The position numbers and the translations under genes were made by a program. Below are positions 35,119 to 42,480 of a stretch of 64,000 bases of DNA, in pieces. The notes under the pieces are model-generated. The model ran no database searches and was not told where the DNA came from. It was given only the letters and a program-made list of their open reading frames with translations. Position 1 is the first letter of the stretch, and every line of letters starts with the position of its first letter. Where the stretch lies: positions 1 to 64,000 of the forward strand of contig CALFWW010000028.1 of assembly GCA_937928575.1 (NCBI GenBank). Direction: 5' to 3'. Source of the DNA: an uncultured Saprospiraceae bacterium. GTDB lineage: Bacteria; Bacteroidota; Bacteroidia; Chitinophagales; Saprospiraceae.

Positions 35119-36642
35119 TTAATATCCAGGGTTTTGGAAATAAACTCCATTTGACAAAGTAATTTCAAATTGAGGAATTGGAAATAAATTGTGCACTCCT
35201 TCTTGATAACCTAATGGCCCTAAAACAGCGGCTGCTCTACCTGATCTAACCAGGTCGAAAAAACGATGTCCTTCCATTGCAAGTTCAACTCTACGTTCGT
35301 GATAGATCGCATCCAACAATTGACTTCCGGTAGCGGTCACTTCATCCAATCCGACTCTAGCTCTTACTTCATTTAAAGAAGTTCGGGCTGCTCCATCATT
35401 TCCATTATTAGCAGCAGCTTCTGCATGTAATAACAATACATCTGCATAACGAATCACCCTGTCATTGGTACCACCGTTAGGATTTGGATCACCAAAAGGA
35501 GCTTCCTCTGATAAACTATTGAATATTTTTTTCTGATAATACTGATGTGGGAATCCACCAGTTGCATCAAGTGTAAAAGTTCCTCTATCACCCATTTCAT
35601 CCCCTAGTCTGAACACGGTGTGTTCCAAACGGGGATCTTCAAAACCTTCTGCAAAAAATTCATCTACCAGGTCTTGGGTTGGTATATTAAAACCAAATCC
35701 ACCAAACTGACCTCTTGCTCTCATGAATACATTTGAGAAAGTTCCTTCGTTGGCATTATTTCTACCCCAATTTCCACCTGAAGCATTCATGTATTGAATC
35801 TCAAAAATAGACTCTTCATTATTTTCGCCAGCCTCCGTAAATATCGTACTATAATCTTCCACCAATTGATATTCTCCTGATCCTACCACTTCTTCAAGGA
35901 CAGCTTGTGCTTCTGCATATTTTCCTTGATACATATACGCTTTACCTAAAAGACTTTGCGCCATACCTTTAGTAATACGACCCAAATCTGTCATCGGATA
36001 TTCAGAACGCAAAGGCAAATCCTGAGCAGCAGTTTTCAAGTCAGACTCTATTAATGCCCATGCTTCAGACGGAGGAGATTGGGCAATATTAAATTCACTC
36101 GGTTGCAGTACATGATCAACGACTGGAATGTTTCCAAAAATCGTTACCAAATTATAATGAAAGTATGCTCTAAGCGCCAACGCCTCTCCAACAACAGCCG
36201 CACGCTTGTTTGCATCCATATCTATGCCTGGCACATTTTCGATTACTTTATTGGCGCGAAAAATTCCTTCGTAATTAGCCACCCATTCTGACTGTAGAAA
36301 ATCTGTATTAGTAGCTCCTTGAAACTCTTCTAATTTTTTCAATTCAAAAGCATCGCCATCACCGTCTCCTCCTTTTACACTATCATCCGACATAATGTCT
36401 CCCCAGAACCATCGGAAATGCCCAGCAGGTGTCAACTCAAACTGCAATGCAGCATAAGCCGCATTGACTGCGAAAACAGCATCTTCTGCAGTTTGGTAAA
36501 AATCTGATTCATTATCACCAATAATTTGCTCGCGATTTAGGAAGTCGTCGCCACAAGACGTAATGAAAAACATCACTGCAAAAGCAGTAAGTACTCCGCT
36601 TAATCTTGATTTATTTAGTATCGTTGAATTATTATTTTTCAT
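35119..36642 (-). CDS. SusD/RagB-family glycan-binding lipoprotein (locus 2)
   Basis: This is a 507-residue lipoprotein with its Cys near residue 30 (FAVMFFITSCGDDFLNRE). SusD hallmarks are DFYQTAEDAVFAVNAAYAAL, GEALALRAYFHYNLVTIFG, GMAQSLLGKAYMYQGKYAEA and the C-terminal DRVIRYADVLLLHAEAA and HERRVELAMEGHRFFDLVR. It binds oligosaccharides at the surface and covers the SusC channel encoded 32 bp upstream. The GH16 genes of the same operon point to beta-1,3-glucan-type substrates. That assignment is by context only. Confidence 0.93.
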   Translation of the reverse strand: MKNNNSTILNKSRLSGVLTAFAVMFFITSCGDDFLNREQIIGDNESDFYQTAEDAVFAVNAAYAALQFELTPAGHFRWFWGDIMSDDSVKGGDGDGDAFELKKLEEFQGATNTDFLQSEWVANYEGIFRANKVIENVPGIDMDANKRAAVVGEALALRAYFHYNLVTIFGNIPVVDHVLQPSEFNIAQSPPSEAWALIESDLKTAAQDLPLRSEYPMTDLGRITKGMAQSLLGKAYMYQGKYAEAQAVLEEVVGSGEYQLVEDYSTIFTEAGENNEESIFEIQYMNASGGNWGRNNANEGTFSNVFMRARGQFGGFGFNIPTQDLVDEFFAEGFEDPRLEHTVFRLGDEMGDRGTFTLDATGGFPHQYYQKKIFNSLSEEAPFGDPNPNGGTNDRVIRYADVLLLHAEAAANNGNDGAARTSLNEVRARVGLDEVTATGSQLLDAIYHERRVELAMEGHRFFDLVRSGRAAAVLGPLGYQEGVHNLFPIPQFEITLSNGVYFQNPGY

Positions 36643-36674
36643 GCTATTTTACTTTTTAAAAATTAAATAGTGAT

Positions 36675-39600
36675 TTAGAAGGTAACTTGAATTCCACCTA
36701 AGATGGTTCTTGACTGCGGGAAAAATCCACGATCAATTCCAATATCCAAAGGTGCAAATTGAACATCTTGTGTACGACCAATTTCTGGATCGTAACCAGA
36801 GTAATTTGTAAAAGTCCACAAATTTTGGACAGAACCGTAAATTCTGAATTTCGAAAATTTCATTCTATCTAACAATGCATTTGGAAGGTTGTAACCTATT
36901 TGAACATTTTTGATACGAAGATAAGATCCATCTTCTATGAAATAATCTGAAACTCGGTAATTATTATTAGGATTTGCTCGACTCAATCTTGGTTCAAAAT
37001 CGGAAGTTCCTTCACCGGTCCATCTATCCAAAACTCTAGCTGGTTTATTTCCTTCTAATTTATCAAATCTTGTGGATGCATTATACACTTCATTTCCTGA
37101 AACTCCTTGAACGAAAAAGCTAAGATCGAAGCTCTTAAACTCCGCACTTCCTGTGATACCAAAAGTGAAATCTGGTGTTGGATTTCCAAGATAAGTTTTG
37201 TCGTTGTTATCAATAATACCATCTCCATTAAAATCTACATAACGGAAATCTCCAGGTGCGGTTTCATCACTTTGAAAAAAGATATCTTCTAAATCATCTG
37301 CAGTTAGACTAGGATCATTAGCTAAGGCAGTAGTTCGAGCATCTGCATTGGCTGCAGCAATTTCTTCCTCATTTTGAAAAAGGCCATCCGTATGCCAGCC
37401 AAAGAAAGAAGCAATTGGTTGGCCTACATCTGTTTTGGCTACGACATCCCCGAAGATAGCACCAGAAAAAATAGGGGCATCTCCACCTAAAAATGTAACC
37501 TCATTTTTGATGATCGAAACATTTCCACCTAATTCATATTTGAAGGCTCTATCTCTGTTTCTATAATTTAATGCCAACTCAACACCTCGGTTATCAACGG
37601 TACCAATATTTCTGGTCGGAGCAAATGCACCAACGACTCCAGGTATTGGAGGATTGTGAAGCATGTCTACCGTTTCTTTGATAAAGTAATCTCCAATGAA
37701 ATTTATTTTACCATCAAACAATTCCAAGTCAACACCAAAGTTGGTTTGAATAGAAGTTTCCCAACGCAATTCCGAGTTCGCAATTTGAAGAGCCACTACC
37801 CCATTGGTAATTGTTTCGTCTGGACCAAAAGTATAATTCTGTCCTCCATTTACATTTGTGGACCATTGATAATCTCCGATTCTATCATTTCCATTTTGCC
37901 CCCAACTAGCACGGAATTTCAACAAACTAATTGCATTTACATCAAAGAAGTCTTCTCTGGAAACTACCCAAGCTAAAGAAGCAGCCGGGAAATATCCAAA
38001 ACGATTGCTTGGTCCAAATCGAGAAGAACCGTCTGCACGAAAAGAAACCATCGCTACATATTTGTTTTTGTATTCATAGTCAATTCTACCAAAAGCAGAG
38101 AATAAAACATTTTCAACTGCCCATTGAGAAGCGCCTCTCGTACCACTATCAATGGTATTGTTGATGTAAGCATCTTCTGGATCATTGGACGGTAGACCAG
38201 TGTTAGAACTGCCATTAAATTCAATTCCCCCATCGATATAAGAGATACCACCCAATGCAGTAAAACTGTGATTTTCACCTATATTATCCGTGTAAGTCAA
38301 TACATTTTCCAATTGTGATGACCTAAAAATCCAGTCGTTGATTCCAACTGAATTTGTCAAATTGACCTCAGGTGTAGGTGGTGTATCTGTACTATCTACT
38401 GCCAAATTCCAAGTAGGACGGAATCCTCTTTCTTGTGCAAAATTCACATCTAAACTATAAGTAGATTTTAGTTTCAATTTTGGAGTAAAATCGATGGTTC
38501 CATAAACGGCACCGACCAATCGATTGGTTGTCCAACCTCCATGTGTATTTGCAATGTTATTGACAGGATTTCTAATATCCGTATCAATAAAATCTGAGTA
38601 AGCATAGGTTCCATCCGGCTTCAATACAGGCGTCAAAGGGTCCATGTTTAAAGCTTGAATAATAGGAGAATCAAACTGATTGTTTTCAACAAGTGCAGAT
38701 CTTGTTAGATTTGTAAAACCTAAGTTAGTTCCAACATTCAACCAATCTTTTACTTGATATCCTGCAACTGCTCTTACGGTCTTTCTTTCAAAAGATGATT
38801 TCGGTCCACCAACAATTCCTTCTTGTTTGAAGTAGTTGCCAGAAAGACCAATATTGAAACCTTCAGCACCTCCATTCATGCTTATTTGATGACTCTGAAT
38901 TGGAGCGCTCTCAAAAATAGCTTCTTGCCAATCCGTTCCTTCGTTGAAAATAGAGGGATCTTCCAAATTAATACGTGGTGCAACTCCTGCGTTGATATCC
39001 TGTTCGTTTTGAATAACAGCGTATTCACGAGCATTTAATAAATCTATTTTTTTGGAAGCCTTTTGTATCCCATAATAGCTTTCATAGGATATTTTTGCTT
39101 CTTGATTGGCTCCAGCACCGGATTTGGTTTTCACTAAGACCACACCGTTTGCAGCTCTTGAACCATAAATCGCAGCAGAAGCAGCATCTTTTAAAACGGA
39201 AATGCTCTCTACATCATTTGGATTTAAGAATTCCAGATCCGCAACCGCAATTCCATCAACAATATATAATGGATCACTATTATTGACGGTACCAAGTCCA
39301 CGTACTCTCACTGTTAGTGCAGCACCTGGTGAACCAGAATTTTGAGTAATTTGTATACCTGCCGATCTTCCTTGCAATGCTTGCTCGACTCTAAGAACTG
39401 GTGTTTCGGAAATTTCATCGGAACTCAACGTAGCAACAGATCCACTGATGGAGCTTCTTTTTTTGTTACCATATCCAACGACTACGACTTCATCAAAGTA
39501 TTGTGCAGCCGTACCCATTTCGATATTTATAGATGCTCTTGTGTCGATAGGTACGTTTTGGGTTTCCATACCGACATAAGAAAAAATAAGGGTTGAAGTG

Positions 39601-39806
39601 GGTGAACTAACATTGATTTCATAAGTTCCATCAAAATCGGTTATGGTACCATTTGTCTCGTTGCCTTGCTCGACTACTGTGACACCGATGAGTTCTTCAT
39701 CTCCTTCCATCACCTTTCCGGTAACAGTATGTTGAGCAGAAAGTGAAATGATCATCATTGCAAAGACACAGGTGAGAAATGTCTTGAACATATACTTGTT
39801 TTTCAT
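36675..39806 (-). CDS. SusC/RagA-family TonB-dependent glycan importer (locus 2)
   Basis: The 1043-residue protein starts with a signal peptide (MFKTFLTCVFAMMIISLSAQ). A regulatory-like beta-sandwich follows (HTVTGKVMEGDEELIGVTVV), then the TonB-box-like FDEVVVVGYG near residue 110. The plug has NSDPLYIVDGIAVADLEFL and LKDAASAAIYGSRAANGVVLVKTK. The long barrel ends in VTF. It brings glucan oligosaccharides across the outer membrane with the SusD partner. An ATG three codons upstream of MFKTF is used (39806). A hairpin lies between it and the upstream T9SS-exported protein gene, which may lower or tune read-through. Confidence 0.93.
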   Translation of the reverse strand: MKNKYMFKTFLTCVFAMMIISLSAQHTVTGKVMEGDEELIGVTVVEQGNETNGTITDFDGTYEINVSSPTSTLIFSYVGMETQNVPIDTRASINIEMGTAAQYFDEVVVVGYGNKKRSSISGSVATLSSDEISETPVLRVEQALQGRSAGIQITQNSGSPGAALTVRVRGLGTVNNSDPLYIVDGIAVADLEFLNPNDVESISVLKDAASAAIYGSRAANGVVLVKTKSGAGANQEAKISYESYYGIQKASKKIDLLNAREYAVIQNEQDINAGVAPRINLEDPSIFNEGTDWQEAIFESAPIQSHQISMNGGAEGFNIGLSGNYFKQEGIVGGPKSSFERKTVRAVAGYQVKDWLNVGTNLGFTNLTRSALVENNQFDSPIIQALNMDPLTPVLKPDGTYAYSDFIDTDIRNPVNNIANTHGGWTTNRLVGAVYGTIDFTPKLKLKSTYSLDVNFAQERGFRPTWNLAVDSTDTPPTPEVNLTNSVGINDWIFRSSQLENVLTYTDNIGENHSFTALGGISYIDGGIEFNGSSNTGLPSNDPEDAYINNTIDSGTRGASQWAVENVLFSAFGRIDYEYKNKYVAMVSFRADGSSRFGPSNRFGYFPAASLAWVVSREDFFDVNAISLLKFRASWGQNGNDRIGDYQWSTNVNGGQNYTFGPDETITNGVVALQIANSELRWETSIQTNFGVDLELFDGKINFIGDYFIKETVDMLHNPPIPGVVGAFAPTRNIGTVDNRGVELALNYRNRDRAFKYELGGNVSIIKNEVTFLGGDAPIFSGAIFGDVVAKTDVGQPIASFFGWHTDGLFQNEEEIAAANADARTTALANDPSLTADDLEDIFFQSDETAPGDFRYVDFNGDGIIDNNDKTYLGNPTPDFTFGITGSAEFKSFDLSFFVQGVSGNEVYNASTRFDKLEGNKPARVLDRWTGEGTSDFEPRLSRANPNNNYRVSDYFIEDGSYLRIKNVQIGYNLPNALLDRMKFSKFRIYGSVQNLWTFTNYSGYDPEIGRTQDVQFAPLDIGIDRGFFPQSRTILGGIQVTF

Positions 39807-39821
39807 AAAATTTTAATTGAG

Positions 39822-39863
39822 AAAAAGGATAAAAGAGTTGCTGAAATCGCCACTCCTTTATCC
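39822..39863 (-). terminator. Hairpin with T-run between first operon gene and susC
   Basis: GGATAAAAGAGT (39827-39838) pairs with ACTCCTTTATCC (39852-39863), 11 of 12. On the minus strand the stem is followed by TTTTT. It lies 25 bases after the stop of the binding-protein gene. It could fully end that transcript or act as a partial terminator that sets its dose relative to susC. Confidence 0.7.
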
Positions 39864-39888
39864 TTTGTAAAACTGATAAATTAAGTTC

Positions 39889-42285
39889 TTACTGAACTAA
39901 TAATTTCTTGGTAGTTGTTTTTTGTCCAACTTTTACCTTCACAAAATGAAGTCCACTTGGGAAATCGGTTACTTCAATTTGCTTTGTAGCTACATTGTTA
40001 AATTCAGATTGGAAAATAACTTTTCCAGCGATATCAACAATTGAAATTTCCTGATTAGGCGTTACTTCATTGAATTCAATTGTAAATGCTTGGTTGGTGA
40101 TTGTTGGGAAAATACGAACCAAATCATTGTCTACAATTATATTTTCGGTATTTACCATTAGGTCACATGATCCGAATGACACCAAGTTGATGGTCGTATC
40201 TGCTGGAGCTAACAATAACAATCTGTTTGTAAATTGACCAGAAGGATCTGTAATCGTACAAGGCTCCTGTGAGTCAATAATTTCTGCGTCATTTCCATTT
40301 AAGAATTTATACTCATGTGCCCCTTCAGGTAATTGTACCGTTACCGTATAAGTGTCGTCACCTTCAGGATCTAACATTTCTGTTGTCATCGCTTGCCAGT
40401 TATTGATAGAGTTTCCAAAAATCCAAACACCATCTGTTACTGTTTCCATTGACATATCAACATTGAAAGTCACATTGTATAATTCAACTTGTCCGCATGA
40501 GAAATCCGTTGTACACTCTCCATAGCAAGTATTGATAACTACATCATCTGTCAAAGCAGGTAGGTTTCTATCATTAAAAGGCTCCACTGCGCAAGATTGA
40601 CCAGCTATGTTTTCTTTACAGCTCCAATCAGGTAAACAAGTCCCGTTGATAAATGTATAGTCAGAAGTAAATCCTACACCTCTCTCGATTGTCAAAGACC
40701 AAACACCATCTCCATCATCATCTTTTAGTGGGAAATCACCGTGTCCAAATGCGACACCACCAGCAACAAACAATCCTTCTGGGCTTACTACATCAATCAA
40801 TGCATCACTCACATTCCAAGTAATTGTCAATGCTTCTCCGCAAGCGTAGCAACTATTCCAACAATAAGTACCCTCTGTAACATCCGACAACACAGTCATC
40901 GATCTATTGGTGAAAATATTTCCATTACCATCATCTGTTGAAACGGTACATTCATCTGTTCCATTAAATTCTTCCTGAACCGCCCAATCATCTAAAGTGA
41001 ATTTATATTCGTATGCACCTTGTTGCATTGTCACGGTACCTTCCCAAATATTATCTCCATCTGTATCATCAAGTGGGTTTGCAACGCCATTCCAACCGTT
41101 GAAACTTCCGCTTACGTATACTTGTGTGTAGGTTCCTGTGTATTCATTCATATCTACGCTAAAAGTTACGTCGTAATCATTGACTACATTGCTGGTTTTT
41201 ACAACAAAATCATCCAGATAAAAATTAATGTCAGTCCCATCACCGGCAACACCGAAGTCAGGGAAAATTACTAGGTTTGGATAGATAAAGCCAGCAGTCG
41301 TACCCATATTCCCTTCAAAAGAAGGAACTGTTAAATCAAAACACACTTCTTCCCATTGGTTATTTCCAACGACGGTTTGCGTATTTATCCAGTTATCAGG
41401 ATCTGTGTTATCTGCCAATTCTAATTTCAGTGTCATATTTCCAGGGTGATCTGAGTGCACTTTCATACAAATTTCAGAAGTCAATGTCCCATCAATAGGG
41501 TTTGCTAGTCCACCCACCAAAAAAGATCCTGCCCAAGTTTGAGCGTCTCCGCCTTTTATATATTGCATCACGTTTGCACTGGTATTCACACCTGTCGGAT
41601 TTGGATTAGGAATAACGGTAGTAAGTGTACCGTCAAGAGAAGAACCAAAATATTGGAAATCGCCAGAAAGTGACTCCCAATCTAAAAAAGTAGTGCAGGT
41701 AACATCACCACCTCCGCCGCCACTAGGAATCGTAAAGTTGTCAAAATAAGCATCTACCTGTGTTCCTGTCCCCATCACACCAAAATCAACGAACATGACA
41801 ATATTGTTATACATATTCCCTGTACCAGGAGCCATGTTTCCATCCAAAGAATTCAAGCTTAAATCAAAACAGATATTTTCCCAAGCATTGGTAACCGTGT
41901 TTACTACTTCTTGTCTGTAGTTGATTGGATCATTTGGGTCAGCTGTCTCTAATTTCAAACTCACATTTCCGATGTGATCCATCCAAACATCCATACAAAC
42001 TTGGCCACCATTCGTTGCATCAATACCTCCTGCTGGCGGCATTGTACTGAAAGCGCCTCCCCAAGTAGGTGCATCATCTGCTTTGGAAATTTGGATGACC
42101 ATAGCGGATGTATTCGCACCAGATGGATCTGGGTTTGCAATAGCTGATGTGACGACTCCTTCAAGTGAACCTCCAAAATGTTGGAATGAAGTTGCGGATC
42201 CTGGGTTTTCAAAATCCCAGATATTTGTTTGGGCAGAAGCAAAGGCAATTGCAAAACAAAATAGAATAGTAAAGTATTTTTTCAT
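39889..42285 (-). CDS. T9SS-exported multi-module carbohydrate-binding protein
   Basis: The 798-residue protein has a signal peptide (to about 19). Two homologous beta-sandwich modules follow at about 20-190 and 198-370 (each with FQHFGGSLEG or FQYFGSSLDG, NPxPxGxNTSxxV and TWxGxF). A GGGGG linker separates them. Three E-set modules like glycogen/starch-binding domains lie at about 372-480, 485-595 and 600-700 (VYVSGSFNGWN, then EYKFT). A type A T9SS sorting domain (about 725-798) has VRIFPTITNQAFTIEF and ends KKLLVQ. No catalytic motif is seen, so it probably captures polysaccharide at the surface or in the medium. It is the first gene of the GH16/SusCD locus. The Pro-Asn-Pro of the usual sorting motif is altered to FPT. 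Confidence 0.85.
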   Translation of the reverse strand: MKKYFTILFCFAIAFASAQTNIWDFENPGSATSFQHFGGSLEGVVTSAIANPDPSGANTSAMVIQISKADDAPTWGGAFSTMPPAGGIDATNGGQVCMDVWMDHIGNVSLKLETADPNDPINYRQEVVNTVTNAWENICFDLSLNSLDGNMAPGTGNMYNNIVMFVDFGVMGTGTQVDAYFDNFTIPSGGGGGDVTCTTFLDWESLSGDFQYFGSSLDGTLTTVIPNPNPTGVNTSANVMQYIKGGDAQTWAGSFLVGGLANPIDGTLTSEICMKVHSDHPGNMTLKLELADNTDPDNWINTQTVVGNNQWEEVCFDLTVPSFEGNMGTTAGFIYPNLVIFPDFGVAGDGTDINFYLDDFVVKTSNVVNDYDVTFSVDMNEYTGTYTQVYVSGSFNGWNGVANPLDDTDGDNIWEGTVTMQQGAYEYKFTLDDWAVQEEFNGTDECTVSTDDGNGNIFTNRSMTVLSDVTEGTYCWNSCYACGEALTITWNVSDALIDVVSPEGLFVAGGVAFGHGDFPLKDDDGDGVWSLTIERGVGFTSDYTFINGTCLPDWSCKENIAGQSCAVEPFNDRNLPALTDDVVINTCYGECTTDFSCGQVELYNVTFNVDMSMETVTDGVWIFGNSINNWQAMTTEMLDPEGDDTYTVTVQLPEGAHEYKFLNGNDAEIIDSQEPCTITDPSGQFTNRLLLLAPADTTINLVSFGSCDLMVNTENIIVDNDLVRIFPTITNQAFTIEFNEVTPNQEISIVDIAGKVIFQSEFNNVATKQIEVTDFPSGLHFVKVKVGQKTTTKKLLVQ

Positions 42286-42360
42286 AATTAGGTTTTATAA
42301 GAAAAGAATAATATTTCGTCAAGTGAATTTTAAAAGAATAAAATTACTTTCTCGATTACG

Positions 42361-42368
42361 CAAAATTA
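42361..42368 (-). promoter_or_regulatory. Possible -7 promoter box for the T9SS-exported binding protein
   Basis: The minus strand reads TAATTTTG, matching TAnnTTTG, about 76 bases before the start codon. No clear -33 element was seen. Confidence 0.4.
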
Positions 42369-42401
42369 GTTTAATTTAAAGGTGAATTTGGCATTATGTA
42401 C

Positions 42402-42441
42402 TACATCATGGTTACAACACCCTATTTAATAGAGTACATCA
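42402..42441. promoter_or_regulatory. Possible operator: two TACATCA half-sites 33 bp apart
   Basis: TACATCA occurs at 42402-42408 and 42435-42441, the same face of the helix three turns apart. Both are preceded by GTAC or GAG. They lie between the divergent operon and the LuxR-type regulator gene, where binding could control both. Chance cannot be excluded. Confidence 0.3.
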
Positions 42442-42480
42442 CACGTCATTTTAACAAAAATTGAATCGAATTAGATTTCC

